From Scilla litardierei (Eukaryota > Streptophyta > Magnoliopsida > Asparagales > Asparagaceae): 64,000 nucleotides of DNA. A program made the translations under genes and the position numbers. Under the pieces are notes generated by a model. It worked only from the letters and a program-made list of their open reading frames with translations, did no database searches and was not told the origin of the DNA. Shown here piece by piece: positions 1-10,800 of the stretch (its first letter is position 1; the number at the start of each line of letters is the position of its first letter). Location of the stretch: assembly GCA_030789695.1 (NCBI GenBank), contig CM061139.1, forward strand, positions 5,595,878 to 5,659,877, read 5' to 3'.

Positions 1-1443
1 ACTAGGAACATTCTCAACAACTTCATTAGTCGGGTTAGTATCAATAGAATCAATTGAGTCAATAGACTTAGAATTTCCAAACGAATCACATAAAACATCC
101 ATAGAGTGATCATCATTTGAAATTCTAGGAGTAGTAAAATTCTCATTAAAAGAGATATGAAGTGATTCCTCGATCGTAGAGGATCTTTTGTTGTATATCC
201 GGTAGGCTTTGCTACGTGAGGAATACCCAACAAATATCCCCTCATCCGATCTCGGATCAAACTTGTCCAAATTATCATATGTGTTTTTAATAAAACATTT
301 TGCGCCGAAAACACGAAAATGTTTAACTTGAGGCAATCTACCAAACAACAATTCATAGCAAGTTTGTTTGGTGCCGGGCCTCAAAAGTATTCTATTAAAC
401 ACATAGTAAGCGGTGTGTACCGCTTCCGCCCAAAATTGATAACCAAGTTGACTATCTTCGAGCATAGTACGAGCACACTCCACAAGCGTTCTATTCTTCC
501 TCTCAACAACACCATTTTGAGGAGGTGCGCGAGGGAAAGAAAACGTGTGAGTAATTCCAAGATCATCACAAAAATTTGAGAAAGACTCATTCTCAAATTC
601 ACCCCCATGATCACTACGAATAGTGACAATGGTGGTTCCGATGAGATTTTGTACTTTCTTCACAAATATTGTGAAGTTTTCAAAAGCTTCATTTTTATTA
701 CATAAGAAAAATACCCATGTAAATCTTGAATAATCATCAACGATGACTAGTCCATATCTTGCATTTCCTAAGGAAGCAACTCTAGTTGGCCCAAATAAAT
801 CTAGATGTAATAGCTCTAGTGGCCGTTTAGTAGAAATGCTTTTCTTAGGTTTAAATGAAGATTTAGGAAGCTTGCCACGTTGACAAGAATCGCAAAAACT
901 TTTCTTTTCAAAAACGAGCTTCGGAAAACCTTTAATGGAATTTAATTTTGAAAGCTTATAAAGTGTTCCAAAGTTCACATGTCCAAAGCGTCGATGCCAT
1001 AAGTGTTGTTCACTTGTGTTGGCAACGAGACATTGTTCATATGACTTAGGAAAATCCAAAATATAAATATCTTTATGGCGTGTGCCGGAAAATAATAATT
1101 TATTATTATCATTTGAAATATGACATAATCCTTTCGCAAAGCTAACTTTGTAACCTTTGTCACAAAGTTGGCTTATTGAAATAAGATTATGATTTAAACC
1201 ATTAACTAGATAAACATCACTAATTAAAGGTTTAGACGGGTTACCCACTTTACCAACACCGACGATGGTTCCGCTCTCGTTGCCTCCAAATACGACGCGA
1301 TTTCCATTTGTAATGGGAACCACTCCGGAGAGCAATTGATCGTCACCCGTCATGTGTTTGGAGCACCCGCTATCGAGTATCCAATTCCCTTTGGAGCTAA
1401 ATTTAAATTTGTTGCTCCTTTTCTTTTTCTTTTCCTTGAGTAC
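1..1443 (-). CDS. pol: Pol polyprotein (protease, GAG-pre-integrase, integrase), partial
   Basis: Reading leftwards from 1443, directly after an in-frame TAG, the frame encodes a basic Lys-rich linker, the aspartic protease motif [10 protein letters not shown], a GAG-pre-integrase domain (LWHRRFGH, then CDSCQRGK) and the integrase core through RSDHGGEF and the catalytic-Glu region [11 protein letters not shown]. It runs off the window at base 1 before the reverse transcriptase. I see no stop across these 481 codons. Compared with S1b it has an extra 24 bp at 1020-1043 (eight codons before the LWHRR motif), so S1b carries an in-frame deletion there. In life the products would mature Gag-Pol and integrate element cDNA. 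The gag-pol join is discussed at the spacer. Confidence 0.85.
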
Positions 1444-1503
1444 CTAAAGATAGAAAATTTCATATCATGGTACCCAAGGTCAATGGGTCCTCAACGGTTA
1501 GAC
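1444..1503 (-). other. Stop-rich gag/pol spacer with GT-AG ends (possible 60-nt intron)
   Basis: Between the last sense part of gag and the start of pol lie 60 nt that begin with GT (AAAG|GTCTAA) and end with AG (TTCTATCTTTAG). They hold several in-frame stops, including the gag stop, and are flanked by the same reading frame. The S1b copy at 7822-7881 has the same boundaries and stops. Removing the segment would fuse gag to protease in frame. It could equally be a readthrough or reinitiation region. The intron reading is an inference; 60 nt is short for a plant intron. Confidence 0.4.
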
Positions 1504-3738
1504 CTTTGGAAGCCAAGTCCAATTGGACTTAGACTTCCCCACATAATTTCTACTATGCACAACATCCGAAAAATAAGCATTCATATACACTTGTTTTTCA
1601 TCCATGCTTGTGTCCTTTGGGCTCCAAATAGTGAAAATTTTGGGAGCCATCATCCTATTGGGTGCATGCATGCGACGTTGATTTCTACGTGATGCATGTT
1701 GTGGATAGGCATACGGAACATGATGGAATAGTGCACGGCGAGAATTATTCATATGATGAGGTGTGTGAACATATGCATGTGTGGGAACACGTGCGTGAGG
1801 GTGTCTCACATGGTGTGCACGTGCCCGAGAATGTGTTGCATAAAAATCATCATATGTGTAAGACGGTGGAGTAGGACGTGTGTTCCTACGTGACATGGTA
1901 TTGGTGTACATATAAGCATGCCCCTTCTTTGGAGGTCCACCCAAAGTGGGTTTCTTTCCAAAAGAGGGTGTGGACGAGGTGGAAGCACCATTGGTAGATG
2001 AACTACCAATAGAGTGTTTGCTACCACTCGTAGAGTCACCAGAAGTTGGCCTAACAAAGGTAGTGGCCGCTTTGGATGGACATCCCATCGTATACCCCAA
2101 ACCAATGTGGTGATTGGCCGGAAGTAAGTCACTTAGGATTTTATCCAAATGGTCCTTACCCTTATTGAATTTATTAATTCGGCCTAATGTGTTCTCATAT
2201 TTCTCTTTGAGAGAACGCATAGAAGTATCCAAGTTTGATACTTGCGATGTGAGCACATAAACACGAGATTTAAGATTCTCATTCTCAATACTCAAAGTCG
2301 AGTTTTGAGAAGTCAAATCCTCTATCCTATGTTCTTCCGGATCTTCAATGCTAACATGTTCAAGTTTAGATTTGAGATTGACAATCTCATTTCTTAACTC
2401 TTCAACAACGGTGTCGTTGTTGGTGATGATAGTCTTAGGCGAGGTTTGAATGCTAGCTAGGTCATCTTTTACTTTAGTATATCTATTTACTAATTTAGTG
2501 TATTTAGACCATAAATGAGAGTTAGCATCCCTAAGATCATCCATAGTTACCTCATCGCCTTCGTCGTCGCTATCATCGGAGGAGGAAGATCCTTGATCAT
2601 GCTCCTCTCTTGCCATGAAGCACATGTGCGCTTGCTCCACTTTCTCATCGTCCGACTCTCCGCTTGAGGAATCCTCGGAGTCGGTGAATGTTGCTCCGAC
2701 AAGTCCCTTTTTGTACCCCTTTTTGTACTTCTTCGACTTGTCGAACTTTGGCGCCTTCCACTTCTCCTTTTGCTTGTTTTGAGGACAATCTGCTTTGATG
2801 TGTCCTGGCTTATTGCATTTAAAGCACAAAGGTGGAGAGGCGTTAGTAGAAGTAAATTTAGATTTTTGTTTGAAGTTACCCTTTCGGAAGAAGCGATTGA
2901 ACTTCTTTTCCATGAGTGCAATGGATTCCATGTCCATTTCTTCTTCCGAGTCCTCATCATCGGTAGAGGTGGATGAAGCCGCCTTGAATGCAATTGCCTT
3001 TTTCTTAGGCACGTCTTGGTTCAAATAGGACTTCATCTTTTCTTGTAACTTCACCTTGCTATCTTTACGTACATCGTATGACATCAAATTTCCCATCAAT
3101 TGAACTACGGTATACCTATTCATGTCATTACCTTCCTCGATGGCGAAGGTACGTTTCTCCCAAGAAGAAGGAAGTCCTTCGATAAGCTTCGAGCACTTCT
3201 CCTTTTGGGTGTAGGATTTGCCGAGGGCCTCTAACTCGTTTATTATGTCAACAAAGCGAGCGTAATATTCCTTCATCTTCTCGCCCTGTTGCATATGAAA
3301 CATTTCGTAATCTTTGTTTACAACTACGAGTTTAGAGTCTCTTACCCTACTCGTCCCTTCATGTAGAATGAGGAGGGAGTTCCAAATTTGATATGCACTC
3401 TTACATGTGCATATCTTATTGAAGTCCTCGGGCTCCAATGCGCATTGCAAGGCGTTCATTGCCTTGGCATTGCTTACCTCCGCGGCGATCTCCGCGGTAG
3501 TCCATTTCTCAAAGTCTTCTTCTTCGGGCTCGATGTATTCCTTCATTGTGGTCCTCCATAGAGATGCACTCCGGAGGAAGGTTTCCATCAGGTATTTCCA
3601 GTACCCGTAGTTGGTACCGTTGAAGAACGGAGGCCTCGTAGAGGAATGTCCTTCCATCACCGAAGATGCTCCTTCACGGTTCCTGAAGGTGTCATAGTTG
3701 GAAGGTGGACGCACGGTTTTGTTGTCGTTGGCAGACAT
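1498..3738 (-). CDS. gag: Sirevirus Gag polyprotein, intact
   Basis: A 746-residue capsid/nucleocapsid precursor starts at the first ATG after the primer-binding site (MSANDNKT...). In order it has an N-terminal DUF4219/UBN2-type Copia Gag region (about 35-240, FFNGTNYGYWKYLMETFLRS), an acidic Ser-rich stretch, one zinc knuckle CFKCNKPGHIKADC (about 305-318), a Lys-rich patch, a second acidic/Ser-rich patch, a predicted coiled coil (about 420-530, heptad-like Leu/Ile), and a His/Arg-rich C-terminal part ending WTWLPKV. It is longer than a typical Copia Gag; an extended coiled-coil Gag is known for the Sirevirus genus. Unlike its S1b twin it has no nonsense codon. Gag would form cytoplasmic virus-like particles that package element RNA. 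Confidence 0.9.
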   Translation of the reverse strand: MSANDNKTVRPPSNYDTFRNREGASSVMEGHSSTRPPFFNGTNYGYWKYLMETFLRSASLWRTTMKEYIEPEEEDFEKWTTAEIAAEVSNAKAMNALQCALEPEDFNKICTCKSAYQIWNSLLILHEGTSRVRDSKLVVVNKDYEMFHMQQGEKMKEYYARFVDIINELEALGKSYTQKEKCSKLIEGLPSSWEKRTFAIEEGNDMNRYTVVQLMGNLMSYDVRKDSKVKLQEKMKSYLNQDVPKKKAIAFKAASSTSTDDEDSEEEMDMESIALMEKKFNRFFRKGNFKQKSKFTSTNASPPLCFKCNKPGHIKADCPQNKQKEKWKAPKFDKSKKYKKGYKKGLVGATFTDSEDSSSGESDDEKVEQAHMCFMAREEHDQGSSSSDDSDDEGDEVTMDDLRDANSHLWSKYTKLVNRYTKVKDDLASIQTSPKTIITNNDTVVEELRNEIVNLKSKLEHVSIEDPEEHRIEDLTSQNSTLSIENENLKSRVYVLTSQVSNLDTSMRSLKEKYENTLGRINKFNKGKDHLDKILSDLLPANHHIGLGYTMGCPSKAATTFVRPTSGDSTSGSKHSIGSSSTNGASTSSTPSFGKKPTLGGPPKKGHAYMYTNTMSRRNTRPTPPSYTYDDFYATHSRARAHHVRHPHARVPTHAYVHTPHHMNNSRRALFHHVPYAYPQHASRRNQRRMHAPNRMMAPKIFTIWSPKDTSMDEKQVYMNAYFSDVVHSRNYVGKSKSNWTWLPKV

Positions 3739-3750
3739 AGCTAAGTATCT

Positions 3751-3763
3751 GGCTCTGATACCA
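3751..3763 (-). other. Primer-binding site (tRNA-iMet)
   Basis: On the minus strand TGGTATCAGAGCC begins two bases after the LTR end (...GCATTACA). It is the standard plant Copia primer site complementary to the 3' end of initiator-Met tRNA, and it is intact here. Confidence 0.93.
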
Positions 3764-4520
3764 AATGTAATGCCCTACAAGCTACTGCACAAGTACTAGA
3801 GGGGGGGGGTGAATAGTACTTTAAAAATAACAAGGAGTATAATTCCAAATTATAGTGCAAACAACTACCAAAACAATTTGCGGAAGCTTAAATTGAATGA
3901 CAACAACAAAATTAACAATGCTAACAAACGATCTTACTGGGTTCGGATCCACCCAAGTCTCCTCGACTTGTTCCCGGTGATCCTACGTCCCAACCACCCG
4001 GATCCCCTCCGGATACTTAGGTTAGAAACCCTAACCCAAGATTTCCACTATGAATATCTTGTGAAAAACCTTCACAAGATCAAATCATACATGCAATGGC
4101 AATAGTGAATCCCACAACCCAGGATCACAACCTTCTCTCACAACCGAGAGAATCAATAAGCAATATAAACAAGTTTATAATGAAATAAACAATCTTACCA
4201 CAAAATCCTATACCTTGAGTTTTTCTTACCAAATAGGTGAAAGGAAGGATTTGAGGAAGATGAAGTCACCAAGACCTAGCACCAAGGAAATGACCAGCAA
4301 TAGGTGCCTAGGAGTGATTTGGAGACTTGAATCAAGCTAGAGCTTGAAGGGCTCACCAAGAAAAAGCTTCTCTCAATATGGATTCTAGATCTAGAAAGTG
4401 AGAGAATGGGTTTCTTGTGAGGAAAAGAGCTTTGGAAATGAGTGAGAATGGCTATCTCTTTCTATCTCAATGAATCTCTTAATGGCAGCTCTAACCTAGA
4501 GAGAAATGACCTAGGTTCGT

Positions 4521-4527
4521 ATTTATA
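4521..4527 (-). promoter_or_regulatory. LTR TATA box
   Basis: CCCTATAAATACGA on the minus strand lies just downstream of the palindromic cluster, in the usual U3/R position. The same sequence is present in the S1b LTR at 15591-15597. Confidence 0.75.
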
Positions 4528-4580
4528 GGGTCCCATAAAAACAAGTTAGGTCAATTCCCAACGGATAGAAATCTGAGGAA

Positions 4581-5100
4581 ACTAGTCGATCAAAGAACAA
4601 CCACTGACCGACTAGTTCATCAACTTGTTGGTCAGTCAAACAACATGGACCGACTAAGTGAGGAACTGAGAAGAGATAGAATTTCAGACCTAGAAATCTA
4701 GTCGGTCCAAGAAGACATTCTGACCGACTAGTTTCACAACTAGTCGGTCAGTCAGTGAACGTAGACCGACTAAGAGGCAAAATGAAATAGTCTGAATACA
4801 AATTGACTTAGTCGGTCCAAGAAAAAAAGTTGACCGACTAGATTGTCAACTAGTCGGTCACCAAACGTTCTTAGACCTACTAACGATAAACAGTAGCTTA
4901 AGAGAGATTTAGCATGTACAGTAAATCACAACTAGTCGGTCAAAGAAGCATCACTGACCGACTAGTTCACAAACTAGTCGGTCGGTGAGTCAACGTAGAC
5001 CGACTAACTGTAAACAGTAAGGTGCAAGAAATTAAGGAAGCAAACTAGTCGGTCCAAGAAGAGTTGCTGACCGACTAGATCACCATCTAGTCGGTCAGTA
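4581..5100 (-). promoter_or_regulatory. Palindromic TAGTCGGTC/GACCGACTA cluster (LTR U3)
   Basis: About 20 copies of TAGTCGGTC or its complement GACCGACTA sit here, mostly as back-to-back pairs separated by 4-6 bp (GACCGACTAG-spacer-CTAGTCGGTC). Each pair makes a perfect stem. Spacers often contain GTAAACAGTAA. Dense palindromes in the LTR control region are known for maize Sireviruses. The particular motif here is only read from the sequence. Confidence 0.85.
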
Positions 5101-5522
5101 CTTCTTCTTGTACCCACTAACATGCACAAATAAGTCCGAATCAAAGCGCGACGCTTCGAGGAAGTTAGAATGAACTTGTACTAAGATCCTAGAGCTATGA
5201 TATGAGCGTTATGAAGATAGAAACGTAAGATATACTCAAGGCTTAACATTCTATATATCGAAGCTAAAAGACTATAAATAAAACCTTAAAGAATGGTCTT
5301 CGAGAGCTTCGATTAATTCTTCATGACTTCCAAAACGGTCCAAGAGCTTCAACGAAGCTTTAGGCAATGAATACGAGCTTTGAGAAGTCTTGAGATGTCG
5401 CTTTGAATGTTCTCGTGAATTTGGCGACGATCTCCAATACTGCGCTCACAAATTGTTAGTTCATGAATTATTTTTGTTTGCTCATCATCCAAAACCAAAT
5501 CCGGGGAGTCCAATATTCAACA

Positions 5523-5559
5523 CCTCTAGTACTTGTGCAGTAGCTTGTAGGGCATTACA
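5523..5559 (+). repeat. Remnant of S1b 5' LTR (last 37 bp)
   Basis: CCTCTAGTACTTGTGCAG through GGGCATTACA matches the final 37 bp of the 3' LTR (16316-16352) with one or two differences. The break falls directly after the poly-C tract of the U5 end, where the inverted S1a LTR starts. Confidence 0.92.
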
Positions 5560-5561
5560 TT

Positions 5562-5574
5562 TTGTATCAGAGCC
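5562..5574 (+). other. Primer-binding site, one mismatch
   Basis: TTGTATCAGAGCC stands where S1a has TGGTATCAGAGCC. The single G-to-T change near the 5' end of the site would weaken pairing with initiator-Met tRNA. Confidence 0.85.
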
Positions 5575-5586
5575 AGATACTTAGCT

Positions 5587-7827
5587 ATGTCTGCCAACGA
5601 CAACAAGACCGTGTGTCCACCTTCCAACTATGACACCTTCAGGAACCGTGAAGGAGCATCTTCGGTGATGGAAGGACATTCCTCTACGAGGCCTCCATTC
5701 TTCAACGGTACCAACTACGGGTACTGGAAATGCCGGATGGAAACCTTCCTCTGAAGTGCATCCTTATGGAGGACCACAATGTAGGAATACATCGAGCCCG
5801 AAGAAGAAGACTTTGAGAAATGGACTACCGCGGAGATCGCCGCAGAGGTAAGCAATGCCAAGGCAATGAACGCCTTGCAATGCGCATTGGAGCCCGAGGA
5901 CTTCAATAAGATATGCACATGTAAGAGTGCATATCAAATTTGGAACTCCCTCCTCATTCTACATGAAGGGACGAGTAGGGTAAGAGACTCTAAACTCGTA
6001 GTTGTAAACAAAGATTACGAAATGTTTCATATGCAACAGGGCGAGAAGATGAAGGAATATTACGCTCGCTTCGTTGACATAATAAACGAGTTAGAGGCCC
6101 TCGGCAAATCCTACACCCAAAAGGAGAAGTGCTCGAAGCTTATCGAAGGACTTCCTTCTTCTTGGGAGAAACGTACCTTCGCCATCGAGGAAGGTAATGA
6201 CATGAATAAGTATACCGTAGTTCAATTGATGGGTACTTTAAGGTCATACGAGGTACGCAAAGATAGCAAGGTGAAGTTACAAGAAAAGATGAAGTCCTAT
6301 TTGAACCAAGACGTGCCTAAGAAAAAGGCAATTGCATTCAAGGCGGCTTCATCTACCTCTACCGATGATGAGGACTCGGAAGAAGAAATGGACATGGAAT
6401 CCATTGCACTCATGGCAAAGAAGTTCAATCGCTTCTTCCGAAAGGGTAACTTCAAACAAAAATCTAAATTTACTTCTACTAACGCCTCTCCACCTTTGTG
6501 CTTTAAATGCAATAAGCCAGGACACATCAAAGTGGATTGTCCTCAAAATAAGCAAAAGGAGAAGTGGAAGGCGCCAAAGTTCGACAAGTCGAAGAAGTAC
6601 AAAAAGGGGTACAAAAAGGGACTTGTCGGAGCAACATTCACCGACTCCGAGGATTCCTCAAGCGGAGAGTCGGACGATGAGAAAGTGGAGCAAGCGCACA
6701 TGTGCTTCATGGCAAGAGAGGAGCATGATCAAGGATCTTCCTCCTCCGATGATAGCGACGACGAAGGCGATGAGGTAACTATGGATGATCTTAGGGATGC
6801 TAACTCTCATTTATGGTCTAAATACACTAAATTAGTAAATAGATATACTAAAGTAAAAGATGACCTAGCTAGCATTCAAACCTCGCCTAAGACTATCATC
6901 ACCAACAACGACACCGTTGTTGAAGAGTTAAGAAATGAGATTGTCAATCTCAAATCTAAACTTGAACATGTTAGCATTGAAGATCCGGAAGAACATAGGA
7001 TAGCGGATTTGACTTCTCAAAACTCGACTTTGAGTATTGAGAATGAGAATCTTAAATCTCGCGTTTATGTGCTCACATCGCAAGTATCAAACTTGGATAC
7101 TTCTATGCGTTCTCTCAAAGAGAAATATGAGAACACATTAGGCCGAATTAATAAATTCAATAAGGGTAAGGACCATTTGGATAAAATCCTAAGTGACTTA
7201 CTTCCGGCCAATCACCACATTGGTTTGGGGTATACGATGGGATGTCCATCCAAAGCGGCCACTACTTTTGTTAGGCCAACTTTCGGTGACTCTACGAGTG
7301 GTAGCAAACACTCTATTGGTAGTTCATCTACCAATGGTGCTTCCCCCTCGTCCACACCCTCTTTTGGAAAGAAACCCACTTTGGGTGGACCTCCAAAGAA
7401 GGGGCATGCTTATATGTACACCAATACCATGCCACGTAGGAACACACGTCCTACTCCACCGTCTTACACATATGATGATTTTTATGCAACACATTCTCGG
7501 GCATGTGCTCACCATGTGAGACACCCTCACGCACGTGTTCCCACACATGCATATGTTCACACACCTCATCATATGAATAATTCTCGTCGTGCACCATTCC
7601 ATCATGTTCCGTATGCCTATCCACAACATGCATCACGTAGAAATCAACGTCGCATGCATGCACCCAATAGGATGATGGCTCCCAAAATTTTCACTATTTG
7701 GAGCCCAAAGGACACAAGCATGGATGAAAAACAAGTGTATATGAATGCTTATTTCTCGGATGTTGTGCATAGTAGAAATTATGTGGGGAAGTCTAAGTCC
7801 AATTGGACTTGGCTTCCAAAGGTCTAA
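5587..7827 (+). pseudogene. gag: Sirevirus gag with two early nonsense codons
   Basis: The frame starts at ATG 5587, equivalent to the S1a gag start. It is broken by TGA at 5752-5754 (codon 56) and TAG at 5782-5784 (codon 66), inside the N-terminal Gag domain. From about codon 94 (5866) it is open to the stop at 7825-7827 and keeps the UBN2-type region, the zinc knuckle (CFKCNKPGHIKVDC from 6499), acidic patches, coiled coil and His-rich tail ending WTWLPKV. Outside the two stops it differs from the intact S1a gag only at scattered positions. Translation from an internal Met could give a protein lacking the N terminus, so the copy is probably non-functional. Confidence 0.9.
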
Positions 7828-7881
7828 CCCTTGAGGACCCAATGACCTTGGGTACCATGATATGAAATTTTCTATCTTTAG
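7822..7881 (+). other. Stop-rich gag/pol spacer with GT-AG ends (possible 60-nt intron)
   Basis: GTCTAACCC starts the segment and TTTTCTATCTTTAG ends it. Gag and pol are in the same frame on either side, and four in-frame stops (7825, 7843, 7858, 7879) fall inside it. Its boundaries match those of S1a. Excision would join PK and VLKEKKKK, and the protease DSGCS motif lies at 7951. Whether it is spliced cannot be decided from DNA. Confidence 0.4.
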
Positions 7882-10800
7882 GTACTCAAGGAAAAGAAAA
7901 AGAAAAGGAGCAACAAATTTAAATTTAGCTCCAAAGGGAATTGGATACTCGATAGCGGGTGCTCCAAACACATGACGGGTGACGCTCAATTGCTCTCCGG
8001 AGTGGTTCCCATTGCAAATGCAAATCACGTCGTATTTGGAGGCAACGAGAGCGGAACCATCGTCGGTGTTGGTAAAGTGGGTAACCCGTCTAAACCTTTA
8101 ATTAGTGATGTTTATCTAGTTAATGGTTTAAATCATAATCTTATTTCAATAAGCCAACTTTGTGACAAAGGTTACAAAGTTAGCTTTGCGAAAGGATTAT
8201 GTCATATTTCAAATGATAATAATAAATTATTATTTTCCGGCACACGCCATAAAGATATTTATATTTTGGATCTTCCTAAGTACACAAGTGAACAACACTT
8301 ATGGCATCGACGCTTTGGACATGTGAACTTTGGAACACTTTATAAGCTTTCAAAATTAAATTCCATTAAAGGTTTTTCGAAGCTCGTTTTTGAAAAGAAA
8401 AGTTTTTGTGATTCTTGTCAACGTGGCAAGCTTCCTAAATCTTCATTTAAACCTAAGAAAAGCATTTCTACTAAACGGCCACTAGAGCTATTACATCTAG
8501 ATTTATTTGGGCCAACTAGAGTTGCTTCCTTAGGAAATGCAAGATATGGTCTTGTCATCGTCGATGATTATTCTAGATTTACATGGGTATTTTTCTTGTG
8601 TAATAAAAATGAAGCTTTTGAAAACTTCACAATATTTTTGAAGAAAGTACAAAATCTCATCGGAACCACCATTGTCACTATTCGTAGTGATCATGGGGGT
8701 GAATTTGAGAATGAGTCTTTCTCAAATTTTTGTGATGATCTTGGAATTACTCACACGTTTTCTTCCCCTCGCGCACCTCCTCAAAATGGTGTTGTTGAGA
8801 GGAAGAATAGAACGCTTGTGGAGTGTGCTCGTACTATGCTCGAAGATAGTCAACTTGGTTATCAATTTTGGGCGGAAGCGGTACACACCGCTTGCTATGT
8901 GTTTAATAGAATACTTTTGAGGCCCGGCACCAAACAAACTTGCTATGAATTGTTGTTTGGTAGATTGCCTCAAGTTAAACATTTTCGTGTTTTCGGCGCA
9001 AAATGTTTTATTAAAAACACATATGATAATTTGGACAAGTTTGATCCGAGATCGGATGAGGGGATATTTGTTGGGTATTCCTCACGTAGCAAAGCCTACC
9101 GGATATACAACAAAAGATCCTCTACGATCGAGGAATCACTTCATGTCTCTTTTAATGAGAATTTTACTACTCCTAGAATTTCAAATGATGATGACTCTAT
9201 GGATGTTTTATGTGATTCGTTTGAAAATTCTAAGTCTATTGACTCAATTGATTCTATTGATACTAACCCGACTAATGAAGTTGTTGAGAATGTTCCTAGT
9301 GATCAAGGTATTCCCAAGCGACTTCATACCGTTCACGACCATCCTCATGAGCAAGTCATTGGCAATATTCATGATAGTGTCAAGACGAGATCGCAAGTCC
9401 ACCACTTCGCCAATTGTGCCTTTGCCTCATCGATAGAGCCAAAGAATATAGTTGAAGCGTGCGAAGATAGTGCTTGGATCCTTCTCATGGAGGAGGAACT
9501 CATTCAATTCGAGAGGAATGAGGTATGGGAGCTTGTTCCTTTGCTATCGAAGAACCACACCGTCATAGGGACAAAGTGGATCTTCAAGAACAAAACCGAC
9601 GAAAACCAAGTCGTCGTCCGGAACAAAGCTCGGTTAGTTGCTCAAGGCTATCGCCAAGAGGAAGGTATCGATTTCGAAGAATCCTTCGCTCCGGTAGCTA
9701 GATTAGAATCAATTAGACTATTATTGTCTTATGTATGCCATAAAAATTTTAAGTTATTTCAAATGGATGTTAAAAGTGCATTTTTAAACGGAGATGTTGT
9801 TGAGGAAGTTTACGTTTCTCAACCTCCGGGCTTCATAAACGAAAAATTTCCAAATCATGTTTTTAAACTAAAGAAAGCTCTTTATGGTTTGAGACAAGCT
9901 CCTCGAGCTTGGTATGATCGCCTAAAGAATTTTCTTTTGGATTTGAATTTTAAAATGGGCGAAGCCGATTCTACACTTTTTGTTAAGCATGTGAATAATG
10001 ATATTTTATTAGTTCAAATTTATGTTGATGATATCATTTTCGGTGCTACTAACTTCACTCTTTGCGAAGAGTTTTCTAATGTTATGAAGGAACAATTTGA
10101 GATGAGCCACATGGGCGAACTCAAATATTTCTTAGGTCTCCAAATTCGCCAATTGAACGATGCAATCTTCATCCACCAAACGAAATACACGGTGGAGTTG
10201 CTAAAGAGATTTGGAATGGAGAATGCCTCTGGGAAAAAGACTCCTATGAGCACTACAACGCATCTTGATAAAGATACGGGCGGAAAAGATGTAGACATTC
10301 GTCTATATCGAGGTATGATAGGTAGTTTACTTTATCTTACCGCAAGTAGGCCCGATATTATGTTTACCGTGTGTATTTGTGCTCGTTATCAGTCTCAACC
10401 TAAGGATTCTCACTTAGTAGCGGTTAAACGTATTTTTCGCTATCTAAGTTACACTTTAGATTTTGGATTACTTTATCCGAAATCTAGCACATATGAGTTA
10501 GTCTCATATAGTGACGCTGATTATGCGGGATGCAAATCCGACAGGAAAAGTACTAGTGGCACTTGCCATTTTCTAGGAAATTCTCTTGTCTCTTGGTTTT
10601 CCAAGAAGCAAAATTCGGTATCACTTTCAACCACCGATGCGGAATACATTGCCGCCGGTGCCGCTTGTGCCCAGGTTCTTTGGATGAGACACACACTGAA
10701 GGATTTTGGTATTCATTGTGATACTAGCCCTATCATGGTGGATAACCAAAGTGCTATTTGTCTTTCAAAGAATCCGGTGCACCATTCCCGATCTAAACAC

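Larger units (their letters stand above)
1..5522 (-). mobile_element. Sirevirus-type Copia retrotransposon S1a, 5' half
   Basis: The element reads leftwards: LTR (3766-5522), initiator-Met primer-binding site, gag, a stop-rich gag/pol spacer, then protease and integrase, cut by the window edge. It is a near-identical inverted copy of S1b on the plus strand; base 1 here corresponds to about base 9300 there. Its LTR starts with TGTTGAATATTGG at 5522 and directly touches a 37-bp tail of the S1b 5' LTR at 5523. The simplest reading is that S1a inserted into the 5' LTR of S1b. The rest of that LTR and the second target-site copy (CCTCT expected) would then lie left of the window. Confidence 0.9.
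3766..5522 (-). repeat. 5' LTR of S1a
   Basis: The LTR is 1757 bp with TG...CA ends, starting TGTTGAATATTGG at 5522 and ending GGGCATTACA at 3766. It is nearly identical to the S1b 3' LTR at 14597-16352. It carries the TAGTCGGTC-type palindromic cluster, a TATA box, a transcribed leader and a C/G homopolymer near the U5 end (3801-3809 as G on this strand). No gene lies in it. Confidence 0.95.

Noticed and set aside
2547..2993. Long alternative frames inside gag (also 6332-6778 and 7193-7519)
   Set aside because: They are shadows of the gag frame in low-complexity acidic or Ser-rich DNA and contain no domain.
3751..3763. tRNA gene at the tRNA-like TGGTATCAGAGCC
   Set aside because: Only the primer complement is present, next to an LTR end; no cloverleaf can be drawn around it (same for the sites at 5562, 49565 and 54370).
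4581..5100. Regular short repeats resembling a CRISPR array
   Set aside because: Repeats are 9-12 bp, occur in both orientations, spacers are short and themselves repeated, and no cas gene exists; this is an LTR control region of a plant element.
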